64,000 nt of DNA, from positions 2,325,001 through 2,389,000 of the forward strand of contig OW203722.1 of the NCBI GenBank assembly GCA_934045075.1. The letters run 5' to 3'. The DNA is from Yponomeuta sedellus (Eukaryota > Arthropoda > Insecta > Lepidoptera > Yponomeutidae). The notes beneath the pieces are model-generated. The model searched no databases. It saw only the letters and a list, made by a program, of their open reading frames with translations, and was not told where the DNA came from. A program made the position numbers and the translations under genes. Shown here piece after piece: positions 33,136 to 46,004 of the stretch (position 1 is its first letter; the number at the start of each line of letters is the position of its first letter).

Positions 33136-34703
33136 AAAAAAAATATCTTATATTTCAAAGTGGGTGAGACTTATATCTAACATCGAAGCATTTAGATTAG
33201 ACATCTAGGTACAAGTCTTAGCATTCAAGAATTCATCCAGTGAATAAAAGCATTTTAACGGGAGATACCGATACAATCCAGACTTGGCCCCCGTGGTGGA
33301 GTATGGCCTACAGCTTCCTTAGAGAAGAGACCTGTGCTCCGCGGTGAGGACCTCATGGGATGATGATGAATAATTGGAAAAACAATTTGGCATGGACCTT
33401 TTGACTTTCTCTGTTCCCCTTTCGCCTCGTGGCACGTAGGTAGTAAATTCGCTTGTAGTGAACGCTAATTAGCATGTAGCGTAATGTTGCATCGCTTAAT
33501 AACTCTGCGGAACCGCCGCTCACCGGGTCGGGTAAAACTTTCTTCCGAGAGGGCCAACGCACTGGGGTCTTTTGAAGCGCGTCTTCAAAGTTTCCTTTGA
33601 AAGTTGACTATTGAGATTTTTGGAGGGTGAAATGCACTGAAATAGCGTATAATGTATCTTTGTCATTAACAGCAATAATTTTTACGATCAGACGAAAATT
33701 GCTAAATTTAGTTTAATTTTGTTAAGTCGTAACTGAATTTGACGCAAACTGCACAATACAACGTTACTTAACCTATGGAGGGGTTACACTCAAAATTAAC
33801 TAATTATCTTCTTAAAACAAATAATCTACACTTAACAGCTAACAACACAACACCACAGTACACGGCACGGCACGGCCCGGCACGGCACGGCATGGCACGT
33901 CACGGCACGGCACGGCAGGGCACGGCACGGCACGTCCCACTGTAACACACAAGACTTCTTTCAGAGAGAGACTATGGACTTAATCACCACCTATCGCAAC
34001 ATTGCAATTTCAAGCGCTAAGGTATAGCAAACATCTCTGGCACTGAAGATTCGTCACGATATTTTTCCTCATCGGTAGCGCGACAGCAATAACATTAGCG
34101 TTAACAGATTGTAACTGTGAGAAATACCGGGGCTTAATTTGTTCCATGGCGTTGTTTGCGCCGAGCGTTCCCGCCGCGTTTTCCCGCCCATGTCCCTTCT
34201 CAAGGTGCTACGTGACTCTGCTTTACGAGGCACCGCCAATGGTGCTGATTAACAAGATTATCCTGATTACCCTGATTACCAGCTTCGTCTCATTTGTATT
34301 CGCGACCCGTGAGTGTAAGGCCCGCCATACATTGCGGACTCCCGGCTTCGGAATTGAGACGTTCACCAAGTATACACTTATGTTTCCGTATGTCTTTTCA
34401 TATTTCTCAGAATGCACAAAACAAAGCGATTCATGTTCAGTAAAGCTGGCATCACTTTTTAATGTATAGTGTATTTTTAATACTATACTTACATGTTGCC
34501 ATTTTTATTTCTTTATGTCTGGTTTTTTATGTAGTCTATAAACGTCTCACTGCAGGGCAAAGGCCTTATCTCAGAGAGAGGTTAAGGGCTCTTAATTATC
34601 ACGCGTGCCCACCGAGGATTGGCAATTTCAAGCCCTGAAGTATTTACAGACATACAAAAGTATCATATTCATAGGTCGGCTACCAAACAGTCGCATTAAA
34701 AAT
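33136..34703. other. Non-coding stretch with CACGG microsatellite and repeat fragments
   Basis: 33285-33360 is a minus-strand fragment of the dispersed repeat at 34704. 34530-34645 carries the AAACGTCTCACTGCAGGGCA repeat also seen at 38788. A 107-residue open frame at 34146-34469 has one hydrophobic stretch but no recognisable family or homologous motif. Confidence 0.4.
33861..33935 (+). repeat. CACGG pentanucleotide microsatellite
   Basis: Fifteen units of CACGG with a few substitutions (CCCGG, CATGG, CACGT, CAGGG). Confidence 0.9.
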
Positions 34704-35078
34704 CGTTATCATCGTTATCAACCCTTGTATGTCCCCACTGCTGGGGCATGGGTCTCTTCATGCATCGCAGAAAGGTTAGGCCATACTCCACCACGGGGGC
34801 CAAGTCCGGGATGGTGGAGAATTGTAAGACAGTGGCAGGCCTCACTGTCAGAAGTTATCAAGCCACCCATAAGGCCTCTGACATGGCCTAACGACTGCCA
34901 TTATATGACAGCCGGCACCAACGGCTTAACGTGTCTTGCGAAGCACGGAAGCGCTCGGAAAAAATGCCACTAGCGGTAGCCACGGGACGCTCACCCATCC
35001 TGTACCTACCGCGCCTCTTGTTGCTTAACCAAGTGATTGATTCCAATCACTCGGTTCGCCTAGGCCACGAGCGCTTCA
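34704..35078 (+). repeat. Dispersed repeat A (about 370 bp)
   Basis: It runs from TATCAACCCTTGTATGTCCC through CCACGGGGGCCAAGTCCGGG and GACAGCCGGCACCAACGGC to CCTAGGCCACGAGCGCTTC. The same order is found at 42369, 45637, 54704 and 58250, and inverted at 37911 and 58498. There is no coding capacity. Its class is not recognised. Confidence 0.75.
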
Positions 35079-36677
35079 TTAAAAACATTTCACATTAAAA
35101 ATAAGTTATTTAATTGGACTAAATATGTAAACAATTACTGGGCGGCCAATTAAATTAATCGAGTCAAATCTAAGGTAGTGATTTCTAATGTAGTGAATGT
35201 GTAGTTCTTGCGAGAGTTTGTGTAAACATTGTATGTATCCATTGTATGGACTGAAGCAATACCTACCTTGAAAAATTCTCTTTTTCTTTTCACACACCCG
35301 CGACTTACCGTTGCGTGGCCCCGACAGAATATCAGCCTTGAGCTACTTCGGTGCTCTTACAACACATTCTCAGTCGGGACTTTTTTAGGGGCCCAATACT
35401 TTAAACATAACAATAGGTATTAAGTAAAAGCTATTTTGTATTTAATATTTTATTGTTTCGATGGGAACCGTAGTAATTGTATAATAATTTTTGTCAAGTA
35501 GATCAATATTCGCATTTCACTAGAAAATTCACCCGTAACGTAACTGAACAGAGAGCACATATGTGCTGTCAAATGTACGAAGGAATTTAAACAATGTACT
35601 TTATCTGTTTCAATTTTGGTTTTTGCATTTCTGTTTGTTTCATGGACGTAGAATGTTTATATCATGTTTGAGTATTGTGCCGCTAAATTAAGTTTTTTAT
35701 CTACCTATCTGTCTAAAAAATAAGTAGAATATTAGACGGATAGCAGTCAGTTTATTTGAAAGCGGGGGTTCAGTGAGCGGAAGGCCTTATTAATGAATGC
35801 TAATCGTGTTGTCCACACGCTACAAAACGTTGCGCTAACGTGAGAGGGTAGGCAGTCACTTTGCGACTACACGTTAAGATTACAGATTTCTCCACGATTG
35901 TCTTCGGAGCTAACTTTTGATGTTCTCTTGGCTTTGTTTGACGACACATTCGTTGAGTCAACAGAAAGATCAAACTAAAGGGAGTCTGAGAAGTACTTAT
36001 GTCACTCAATGCCTTGTACGACGTTGTAGTGTAGAAAGTTGTAGGAAATGTATGAATTACAACCATCCTATGAAGCCGATTTTTGAATTTTGAACGCGTT
36101 CCACTATGCGAGGGTGCTAACTCTGTCGTTTAGCCTTGCCTTGTACAATGCCTTGTACAGTGTGAATAATAATCCCGTTAAGGCTTCAGGTATTAAGACT
36201 TAGGTCACGTTTATAAAACTATTTATTATTGATTTAAATCCGGATTTTACTTACACTCTATCGTAGGTTGCCTGGAAGAAATTGCTCTAAGCAATAAGGC
36301 CGCCAATTGTACTGTATCTTTGTAATTATGTTTTGTTTGTTTTTTCCTGGTGTACAATAAAGAATATTGTTATCTTATCTTACCAATAGTGTTTACGCTT
36401 AGTGCTTAGTTGTAGTTCCAAAAGCTATTAACATTTTAGGACAATGATGTCTCTTCTAAAAGTTGTATAGGTTTTATAAAAGTGAGTCTGCTAGATATTG
36501 AAACGACCGATAGTTTAGTTACATTATTATTTCTTACTCCTAGTTATTGGTAAAGAAATTATGCTTCCAAATATAAATTTTACTAAGAAATTTTCTCAAT
36601 CTAAATTCAAGTAGGATAACAAAACTATGTATTGAAGGTTATCTGTAATTTAATTATCTAGCAAAACGTCAGACCAC
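35079..36677. other. Unassigned stretch with one LINE-like 3' tail
   Basis: 36270-36390 matches the reverse complement of 11140-11265 (GCAATAAGGCCGCCAATTGTAC, GGTGTACAATAAAGAATATT, TTATCTTATCTTA). Elsewhere there is only AT-rich sequence without a recognisable gene. Confidence 0.4.
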
Positions 36678-36795
36678 ATTATTAGAATATTTTCGGGGCT
36701 TAATCGCGTAGTAATTTATTGCTATTATTCAAAACGTCGAGGTTAAATAGCAATAAATTACTACGCGATTAAGCCCCGAAAATATTCTAATAATG
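36678..36795. mobile_element. Palindromic MITE (118 bp)
   Basis: CATTATTAGAATATTTTCGG and the following 30 or so bases are complementary to the right half, with a loop of about 20 bp around CAAAACGTCGAGG. It is a short relative of the MITE at 21004-21249. Confidence 0.85.
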
Positions 36796-37710
36796 TGTTC
36801 AAGTCGCGAAGTTTAAAATATGTTCAGAACGCATTTACTAATGTACTCATTTACAAGGCCACTCAGAAAGTTTTGGGAAAAAAGTTTTTAAAATATAAGA
36901 CACTGGCCACTTGTAATTGTTTTGAAACTTCCCCGCCTAAATGTCTAATATAGCTCGTACTAACATTAGAATTTAACTCAGACTCAGGTAATCACCACGC
37001 ATGTCTACCACGGATTGGGGATTTCAAGCGTGCATTGCTTCTTAGAAATGTCATAAAACACGATTAGAAGCAAGAACAAAAGACGTCGCGGGGGATGGCT
37101 AATGTTAAAATTTAAATTACGTTAAAAGCCTTCCATCAAAGCACAATTTAAAAGTATGCTTAAGCGCTTTGTGTTAACTAGTTCGTAGACATAAAATATT
37201 ATCGATAATGTTAGTTGTGTAGAAAGTAATGTTTTTTGAGTAAGTTACCAAGGACGGTTACCAAGAGCTTGCCGATAAACTGCATTAGCAGTTTGGCAAA
37301 TTAATGTTGTTGTAATTTCGCATTTTTCTTAGTGAATTATACACTGGCGGTGTCATCGCTAAAAGTAGGAGCTTTTTAGGATCACAGACAGTAAACTAAA
37401 TCACACTAGTCTGTACTAGACTCACTCTGTCTGTTAGCGCGCTGGCTCTTGTAAATAAATAATGTCGATCCAAATGGCGTTGGCTACAAATAGCATAACG
37501 TCCCGCCTTTGTTCAGGTAGTAATTTACACACTATATTCAGATTATATGCTGGCATTGGTCTTTGAGGCATAATCCTAAAACAGGATGCATTGAAATATA
37601 CGGTTTTCAAGAGAAACCATAAATCGGTTGGTTTGTCTGACCACATCTAATATATAAGAATATCTGATATCTGACGATATCTAATTTGGAAGTGATATGA
37701 GATAGGTAAA
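36796..37710. other. Unassigned AT-rich stretch
   Basis: 36965-37030 resembles the central part of the repeat at 38788 (CACGCATGTCTACCACGGATTGG). No gene is seen. Confidence 0.35.
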
Positions 37711-37908
37711 AGGCGACTAAGGGACACAAACCGGGGGGTGGGCAGCAGCGCCCCCTGCAGTACAATTCTACCAAACTGCGATCCCCAAACCGCATGCCCA
37801 GCGTGGGGATTATGGGCACTACCCCTGATGGCACAACCTTGAGCTATGGCGCTCATTAGGGGAGGGCCATGTCCAGCAGTGGACTAATATAGCCTGAAGA
37901 AGAAGAAT
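37711..37908 (+). repeat. Dispersed repeat with GAAGAAGAA tail
   Basis: Same family as 15050-15254, with a matching 5' portion and the 3' end AGTGGACTAATATAGCCTGA plus AGAAGAA. Confidence 0.7.
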
Positions 37909-37910
37909 GA

Positions 37911-38256
37911 GATATGAGAAGCGCTCTGCGGAACCGAGTGACTGGAAACAATCACTTGAGTTAAGCAACAACAGACGCGGTCAGGTTCAGGAGGTGTGAC
38001 AGTCCCGTGACTGCCGCTTGTGACATTATTCCGAGCGCTTCCGTGCTTTGCAAGGCACGTTGAGCCGTTGGTGCCGGCTATTATGTAATGACAGTTGCTA
38101 AGCCATGTCAAAGGCCTTATGGGCGGTTTGACAACTTTTGACTTTTGATAAGGCCCGCCACTGTCTTACAATCCTCCACCAACCCGGACTTGGCCCCCGT
38201 GGTGGAGTATGACCTAACCTTTCTGCGATGCAGGATGATAAGGGTTGATATCGAGT
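37911..38256 (-). repeat. Dispersed repeat A, inverted copy
   Basis: Begins with the complement of CGAGCGCTTC and ends AGGGTTGATATCGAG. It abuts the preceding repeat, which has the GAAGAAGAA tail. Confidence 0.75.
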
Positions 38257-38787
38257 CAGACTGAGGAGATTTGTGTAAATTACAGTACGGGACCGTCAGT
38301 AGTAAACGAACCCACGATCTCCAAATAGACTACAGATCTACCTGCAAGTAGACAAACAACAGTGGACATTCTCTATTCACAAACGGCATCACGGCAAAGC
38401 ATTACACCGGCGGCATCAATTTACAGCCGAGAATCCCGGTAATAACAGTAAATCGTAAGTTTATCCTCTCGGCCCGAGAGTCCTAAGCACACATCTCATG
38501 AAAAAAATATCGCGTAATACAAAGCCCGTGCGAAGTAATGGTGTTGAATCACTCCTTTCCTTATAGGGTGGGGCTCGCGGGTTGGCCGCGTGAGAGAGGA
38601 CTGTAAATAAATACTTGAATAACATCCACACGTTTGTACTGGAGACTCCTTTAATTTTTTCGTAGTACCTTGAGATTTAACGCCGTCAATTTGAATGAAA
38701 AAAATATGGAAAAAATATGTTTGTTCTGGAATCTGCTTTTTGGAATCTTCTAATCATGAAATTTGACGCTGTCCGTTTGGGTGGATT

Positions 38788-38835
38788 TTTTATGTAGCCA
38801 GTAAACGTCTCACTACAGGGCACAGGCTTTCTCTC

Positions 38836-38870
<35 letters not shown>

Positions 38871-38935
38871 GGGCTTAGTTACTACGCGTGCCCACCGCGG
38901 ATTGGTAATTTCAAGCGCTGAGGTATTTGAGTGCT
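38788..38935 (+). repeat. Dispersed repeat with internal GA microsatellite
   Basis: AAACGTCTCACTACAGGGCA, a GA run at 38838-38867, then GTGCCCACCGCGGATTGG. Copies at 34530-34645 and near 59860-59950 differ in GA-run length. Confidence 0.65.
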
Positions 38936-38942
38936 TACCTCA

Positions 38943-39253
38943 GAGTGCTTAGTGAGAGTTTGACAGATCCAATCGAATAACTTTACTACCGGTTAATCGC
39001 GCATTGAGTAGTGAGTATGAGTAACTTAACCGTTCGAACTGGCAAAACGCTGTCACACACAGGACAACCTCGCACTCGCGTTTATTCGTGTTTTGGCTGG
39101 TAAAAGTGTTCACTTCTCAACGTAAACCATTACAACTCGCACTCAGCAATTTTAATTTCCATTTTTGTCACTAGGTGGCGCTTCCTCGATGCCATAGAAA
39201 AATGAGTTTACGTTAACGCGATCGAGTAGTTAAAAAACTCGCACTAAGCACTC
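38943..39253 (+). mobile_element. MITE, 311 bp
   Basis: Ends GAGTGCTTAGTGAGAGTTT and AAAACTCGCACTAAGCACTC form 18-20 bp terminal inverted repeats. A 307-bp copy lies in opposite orientation at 63390-63696. Confidence 0.8.
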
Positions 39254-39349
39254 GGACACTCAGGTTTCCTCACTCTTTTCGTTCACGGTTAGCGAATAAT
39301 TTTGCTACTATAATATTACACATGTTCATAAGTTATTCAATAAACATTA

Positions 39350-39645
39350 CTGTTTATTTAATCTTATTTAGAGGCTAAAAATTCCACCCATGCCGAGACT
39401 TGAACTCGCGACCTCTGGCTAACCGTCCCAGCGCTCTTCCAACTGAGCTAATGTGCAACTTACCGGCATCAGTGAAATTTCGAACCTCTTTACCTGTCTG
39501 GCTGAAGTAATTTGCATCACTTGTAGCCCCGCGTACCTTACTTTGCAGTTGGGTTTTACATCGGAATGATATCGCTGTGCCGACATGATTATATTCTTTT
39601 TAATGCACTAACCCTTGCTAAGGACAATTTTAAAAACCTGTTTCA
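39350..39645 (-). repeat. 309-bp tRNA-related repeat, diverged unit
   Basis: Minus-strand unit with the head complement (GAGACTTGAACTCGCGACC) and tail (TAATGCACTAACCCTTGC). It is more diverged than the array units. Confidence 0.75.
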
Positions 39646-40576
39646 TGTTTATTTAGTTTTAATGTCAGAATTACATGAGTTTCCACATCGATATTTTACG
39701 TTTATCGGCAAGCTCTTGGAACCAATTCAATTTAGTCATAGAATTTAAATTTTTTTACAATTTCAATTGATTTCAGACTTGGGTAATTAATCTCAACTCG
39801 ACCATTTTAAGACTCACACCAACTCAAATTTCAACTAAAATTTCAACCTTCACGCCTTTCCGAGATAAAGGGCTTTGACAAACAGACAAACGGACGGACT
39901 ACAAAGTAATCCTATTAAGGTTCCGTTTTTCCTATTGAGGTACGGAATCCTGAATATAAACGAAAGGCAAATTCTAACTCTGAACGTGGAGCTCAAAGAC
40001 CACCTGCGGCCATTTACTATAATTATGTCGGAGGGGTGCTAACATACGGCGAATGTGGTGGCAAATGTGCAAAAATTGGCTATATCAGTCACCAGATTGA
40101 TTTATCTATGTTATCCCCGGGCTTATTCAAGAAATCTGTAAATCCTGTGCATGTACCGTTCTCTGATTTTACTTGATGGATGTGGTTTGTCTTTAGAGTG
40201 TACGTATGTTTGTTCGTTCGTTCGTTCGTTCGGTCAGTCGGTCGGTCGGTCGGTCGGGAAAGGAATTTCAATCTCGTTACTTGCTTGTTTACCTACATGC
40301 ATTTATCACATTTATCACTCTGTTTAAATAAGAATAGAACTGATAAGAAATGAGAATGAGTCTGTTATATGACTGTCATGTTCTATAGTTATATTGAAAT
40401 GTGTTAGAATATGATATGAAATATGAAAGAAATATTCATCACGTGTCTATTATATACCTACCTATATTTTTATATTGTAAACTGTAGAAAACGCTGCTGG
40501 TTGTATATTTAATTAACCTAAATACTAATTTTAGGTTAAGCTAATGTTTTTTGTATAACTGTTTGTTTTCTGTAAT
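39646..40576. other. Unassigned stretch with a TTCG/GGTC microsatellite
   Basis: 40208-40257 holds five TTCG units grading into six or so GGTC units. No gene is seen. Confidence 0.5.
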
Positions 40577-40799
40577 AAAGTAAAGTAAAGCAAAGCAAAG
40601 CAAAGCAAAGCAAAGCAAAGCAAAGCAAAGCAAAGCAAAGCAAAGCAAAGCAAAGCAAAGCGAAGCGAAGCGAAGCGAAGCGAAGCGAAGCGAAGCGAAG
40701 CGAAGCGAAGCGAAGCGAAGCGAAGCGAAGCGAAGCGAAGCCAAGCGAAGCGAAGCAAAGTGAAGCGAAGCGAAGCAAAGCAAAGCAAAGTAAAGTAAA
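40577..40799 (+). repeat. Zoned pentanucleotide array
   Basis: About 44 units of NNAAG: TAAAG at both edges, CAAAG inside them and CGAAG in the middle (40661-40740). A period of five with no stop codons makes all three minus-strand frames open, and these are not genes. Confidence 0.95.
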
Positions 40800-42119
40800 A
40801 AAAAATAAATCTGAGAGCGCATGATACAGCGGGCAGCCTCTAAATTACAAAACGGTATTCAGGGGTTGTTATTCGTAAGGTTATGCGTTATTTCAATAAT
40901 ATGTTAATGTAGTTGTAAAATCAAATATTTCAGTCAAAATTTCACAGATTGTAAGCTATTGAACGTTACAAGCAAACTCTAGATAATTCTGGAGAAAAAA
41001 TGGACAAAAAAATTAGCTCACTATAACATTTTGTATTAAAAAACCTATAAAGCAACGAGAGTAAAAAAAAATTGGTTACTTACCTAATAAACTGCGGCAG
41101 AATCATTAGAGTGGTTAAATGTATACCTATGTATGGCATCTTGAGTTATTAAAAAAATTGTGAGTCGGACTTACCCCCCGAGGGTTCCCTACAATTTGTA
41201 GGTAGGTACTTACAGTCAGTTCGTGAATAAAACAAAGTTCGTGAGCATATCAAATTATTCACTGTTATCACTCCTTCATCTATCTATCTCTTTCGTTCTT
41301 CCAGCTTTCTAAGCTTCTCTAAGAAAACAGCAAAACCTTCTCGCTTCTCTCAACTCTGTAACGCAGGCCTAACTATTTGTTTTATCGGCTTCGTATTTGC
41401 TTACCTTGACTCCTTAGTGTTGGCCATTGACGTCGAATAAAAATGCCCTACTGGGGATTCCCGCATTCTTTTTTTAGCTATCAAGGGGAAAATCTTCCAA
41501 AAATACCCGACTTTCTGGGGGGAAAGCCGGGTTTTGTGAGGTTTTTTTTACTGAATACCTCCACTGGCCTCTTCTGTGTTTAAAAGAGATCTTGCTGACT
41601 ACTCAGGAAGCTCCGGGCAATGAACACTGAAGCACCCGTCCTCTTTACAGCCTGGAAGGCCAGCCCGAATTCTCATTAACTCATCGAACGGCAGTAAACG
41701 GCTATGACATGCTGCCGCCACGGGGTCGCTTGAGACGGTGGATGAGTCCTCACACTCGCCACCCACGCCTGGTTTTTTGGTTGAAATTTAAAGCTATTGA
41801 TGGCAATCATGAAATCTTATTATACGTATATTTTTATTTTTATTTTTAATAATAATTGGGTTATTAGATGTAACCAATATCTGTCTACAATATTTATAAT
41901 ATTTAGGTACAAATTAATATCTCTTAGAAGTGATGTTGCGTTTAGGTTTTGTCAACGACTAAGTTAAACGAAAATTGTGCACACTACTAAAGTCCCCAAG
42001 ATACAGGCCTAGCCTAGTTTGGGGACTGCCGGTAAACATAAAACAATTTTTTGTCATACCCTCCACTGTCTATTGATAAGGTATTTCAATGTGTATTGTC
42101 TTCTTGGAAATAAACTAAA
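40800..42119. other. Unassigned stretch
   Basis: 41440-41770 has a higher GC content and G-runs near 41515, reminiscent of a LINE 3' UTR, but contains no ORF. The rest is AT-rich without recognisable content. Confidence 0.35.
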
Positions 42120-42288
42120 GTATAGGTGGCAACTGATGTATTTGGTTTAAGATGACTTGTGAAAACATGGTCAGAGAGGAGTTTTTTTCCACAGCAATAC
42201 GGCGCGGAGGTAACGGCTTACATTTTTCATTCTACATTAGCATTCAGCAAACAGAATGTAAATTCTTTACGTTGAAATAAATTGATTT
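42120..42288 (+). repeat. Truncated 3' end of the CR1/Jockey-group LINE family
   Basis: GGCAACTGATGTATTTGGTT through CAGCAAACAGAATGTAAATT to TACGTTGAAATAAA matches the complement of the 3' UTR at 200-390. Confidence 0.8.
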
Positions 42289-42368
42289 CATTTGATCAAC
42301 GGTTTTCTATTGTTATTTACAAGAAGAATCACTTTGTACAGTGAGAAAGAATGCCGATGTGTATAACA

Positions 42369-42741
42369 GCTAAGTTCGTTATCAACTCTTATATGTCCCC
42401 ACTGCTTGGGCACGGGTCTCTTCCTACATCGCAGGAAGGTTAGGCCATACTCCACCACGGGGGCCAAGTCCGGGTTGGTGGAGGATTGTAAGACAGTGGC
42501 GGGCCTTACTGTCAAAAGTTATCAAGCCGCCCATAAGGCCTCTCACATGGCTTAACGACTGCCATTATATGACAGCCGGCACCAACGGCTTAACGTGCCT
42601 TGCGAAGCACGGAAGCGCTCGGAAAAATGCCACTAGTGGTAGACACGGGACGCTCACCCATCCCGTACCTTACCGCGCCTGTGTTGCTTAACCACGTGAT
42701 TGATTCCAATCACTCGGTTTGCCTAGGCCACGAGCGCTTCT
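42369..42741 (+). repeat. Dispersed repeat A
   Basis: Full-length copy from GTTATCAACTCTTATATGTC to CCACGAGCGCTTC. Confidence 0.75.
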
Positions 42742-44993
42742 AACAGCTAAGTAATATAAAACTATTAATTTTCTATCGGAATCAAAGGATTTTTCAGTTT
42801 GTGTCGGATTTTTTAAACTTCTAATTTTCACATAATGTGGAAACCAAAAATCTCAATCCCAAGTAGAGGTCCCGAAACTGTATGTTTTATTTTTATAGTT
42901 GGCTCATGGAAATGTTACGGTGGGTTATTTCAGGATTGTTATGTTGCAAGGCTCTCTTTGTCTATTCACTGCGGTCTCCCTAAGGTATTGTTAGGAGTGT
43001 AATATCGGGCATAGCTGACTAGGAGGAGGTAAGGTCAATTATTATGAATTTCTTATTCTCTGGACGTTGATGGTATGCTCTCTTTTGTTTGGGCTTGAGT
43101 GTTTTCTGCACTATGTAGATATTGGGGCTCGATGATCACACTGCGTATGTCAATAATACTTATGTATAAGCGAGCCTGAAACAAACAGTATAAAAAAATA
43201 TTTCCAGTACAGGACTTCTAATCACGGCCAATTCACACAAAATTAAGTATAATAATAAAGAAATCGCAGTAAGGAACCTTACACTTGGCACGACTTTGTC
43301 TAGATTTAATTGCTTCTTTGAGATAAACGAGCAGCCCCATCGAGACTTGGCTAGTTTTTACAGAATGTTTTTGGTGGGATAAATATTTTGCGAGCAAGTG
43401 CACGAAAGTGATATGTACGCATCAGCTTATAACGGTGTAAACGTCTATATACAATTTTTTTGATATTTCTCTTCTGTCTATCATTTTCAAAATTTAAAAT
43501 TACGTCACCCATTTTTGAGATTTCCGTGACAAATTTTATGCATTACTATTTTACATTTCAACCAGACCCGACTACATAAATCATCCTTTACATGCTTATT
43601 CTGATTTTTATCAAGTTTCCTGTTCATATTATCTATAATATAAAAATGAATCGCCGAATGTGTTGGTAAGCGCAAATCTCGAGAGCGGCTGAATCGATTT
43701 CGCTAATTCTTTTTTTAGGATATTCCTTGAAGTACGATGGTGGTTCTTACGGAGAGAAAAATAAAAAAAATAAAAATATCGACAGTTAGGCGGTACGAAG
43801 TTCGCTGGGTCAGCTAAAACAACACAGAGTTGAAGTTTTATTTTTTATAAAACGTTTTAAGCCTCACAAGTTTAAAGCTGCTTGTGTGTCACACTTCACA
43901 CTATCACAGCATCACATCACATCATACTTATATTCTAAAGGTGAAAGTTTGTGAGTGTGCATTTTGTTATTTCTTTACGTCTAAACGGCTGGAGCGATTT
44001 CAATAAATTTGGTAAGGAGTTAGCTGATACCTTGGATTAGCACATAGGCTACGTTTTACTGCGGGAAAATATCTTATTCTCATGGGAAAAACGATAACAC
44101 CGCGTGGCACAGCTAGTTGATAATAATAATAATAATATTGGTTATCATAGCTAGATTGTGTTCGATTTGTTTGAGACAAAGATTTTTTAAACGGACTGCG
44201 CGTTGAAATTTTTTACTTGATATCTAAAAGAAAGCTTGAAACTTTCACAACGTGCCCCGGTAAGAAAGAATTCGTATATGATAATTGATAATATATGCAG
44301 TTCTGTAAAAACTAAAATGTGAATTTTAACGAACGTTAAAAAAATGTTCGAGATGATGCACGAAAATAACTGACAAATGTTAAGATGATTAATAATAATA
44401 TTGGCCTTTTTGCATCTACTTAATGAGATGATTTATACACCGTCCAGTGGTATCATCACTCACACTAGATGGGTGAAGGGACCACTCCGACGCTGTAGTG
44501 CCTGGGACATGATTATACTCTACAGTATAATAATTAATTATATTATTATAGAGTATAATTATTATACTCTTTTCTTCTTCTTAGCGTGTCAATGGCAAGC
44601 CATGGTGATGATATACTCTTTTGATGCTTAAACATTTCGTATTCCCAATCAATAACCTAAAACTCGAGTGCGAGTATACAAGTACTCCATTCGCAATCCA
44701 TTAAAATATGCATAATGGAGGAAAACCGTTTTCCTCTCAGCTCGATGTAGAGTATGGCACTATGCAAGTTCCTGTAAGCCAGAGTGAGATACGAGACAGT
44801 GGAGTTAGAATTCAGAACAAAGTCTGGGCCTAACTTTCGTTACCAGAATAGTCAGGGTGACTCCATGAATGCTGCTTAATCGCTTGATTTTCACTTTGCA
44901 CTGCGCGGTGTTCACGCGTTGTGATTAAAGCTAGAGTGTGTCTCTTTAATAAAATCCTGTATCCTAATAAAATAATGAAATAATTATTGAGGG
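42742..44993. other. Mostly unassigned, with one Helitron-like copy
   Basis: The Helitron-like repeat at 43930-44116 is listed separately. 43630-43820 resembles the same style of short dispersed repeat (GAGCGGCTGAATCGATTTCG) but ends CAGCTAAAA. An AT palindrome lies at about 44510-44575. No gene is seen. Confidence 0.35.
43930..44116 (+). repeat. Helitron-like repeat copy
   Basis: Core GGCTGGAGCGATTTCAATAA, then TACGTTTTACTGCGGGAAAA, ending GGCACAGCTAG followed by T. Confidence 0.65.
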
Positions 44994-45425
44994 TTGTCCA
45001 TTGTTGGGTAAAGGACCCACCTAAACACTAATACTTAAAACTCGTCAGAAAACAAGGCACTTACAAAGTCTGTCTTCGTCGAAGCCTCTCGAATTGACAG
45101 CCGGCGCCGCTCGGGATGTGTGCACTGGAAGGTCTGGGGATCCCTAGACTTCCCCGTCTACCCCAAGAGCTCTTTCCCCAGAAAGCCACCTACAATGCAC
45201 CCTCACGGCATCACGCTCCCACCATAATAGTTGGCCACTACCTTGGGCGATCCGTCGCCCGACCACAAAACTGTCAACACTGGGATCCGTCCCTGAACTT
45301 ATCTTGCACTTCACACGAAGGAAATCACACGTTTAACAGGCAACAAAACAAGAGGGCTATTTTTAGCTCATCTGACAGACTGATGTCATGGGTACGTTCC
45401 AAATCAAACTTTTATTCCAAACATC
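44994..45425 (-). repeat. Dispersed repeat pair member (about 430 bp)
   Basis: Inverse complement of 55752-56213. Shared blocks include GTTGGGTAAAGGACCCAC, GGGGATCCCTAGACTTCCCC and CAAATCAAACTT. The open frame at 45116-45463 is not conserved in the other copy, so it is not treated as a gene. Confidence 0.7.
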
Positions 45426-45636
45426 GAGAGAGAAGGAAATTCGTCGAGATTCGATACGTATAGCGAGACACCGCAATAGACTGCGTTACACGGAAATTGC
45501 CTAAACTCAATGTTAGCTGTGTTGGAGAGACCAAGAGTAAGAGCTGGGGAGAGAAATGTTTAAAAGGAAATATATCGAACAAAATTGCACCCACAAACTA
45601 AGTCACCTATTATAACACGAGGTATAAAAAAAACAA

Positions 45637-46004
45637 TGCGATATCAACCCTTGCATGTCCCCACTGCTGGGGCACGGGTCTCTTCTTGCATCGCAGTAAA
45701 GTTAGGCCATACTCCACCACGTCCGGGCCAAGTCCCGGGTGGTGAAGGATTTTAAGACAGTGGCGGGCCTTACCGTCAGAAGTTATCCTGCCGCCCATAA
45801 GGCCTCTAACATGGCTTAACGACTGCCATTACATGACAGCCGGCATCAACGGCTTAACGTGCCTTGCGAAGCACGGAAGCGCTCGGAAAAATGCCACTAG
45901 CGGTAGTCAAGGGACGGTCACCTATCCTGCATCTAACCGCGCCTGTTGCTGCTTACCTCAAGTGATTGATTCCAATCACTCGGTTCGACTAGGCCGCGAC
46001 CGCT
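45637..46004 (+). repeat. Dispersed repeat A
   Basis: From ATATCAACCCTTGCATGTCC to GACTAGGCCGCGACCGCT, diverged at the 3' end. Confidence 0.7.

Noticed and set aside
34146..34469. 107-residue ORF with a hydrophobic stretch, possible small secreted or membrane protein
   Set aside because: No recognisable motif, splice context or codon pattern, and the opposite strand is equally open over part of it.
40531..40822. Three overlapping minus-strand ORFs of Leu/Phe/Ala/Ser-rich repeats
   Set aside because: A 5-bp tandem repeat without stop codons opens every frame. There is no unique sequence or gene context.
45116..45463. 115-residue ORF
   Set aside because: It lies inside a dispersed repeat whose other copy (55752-56213) does not keep the frame.
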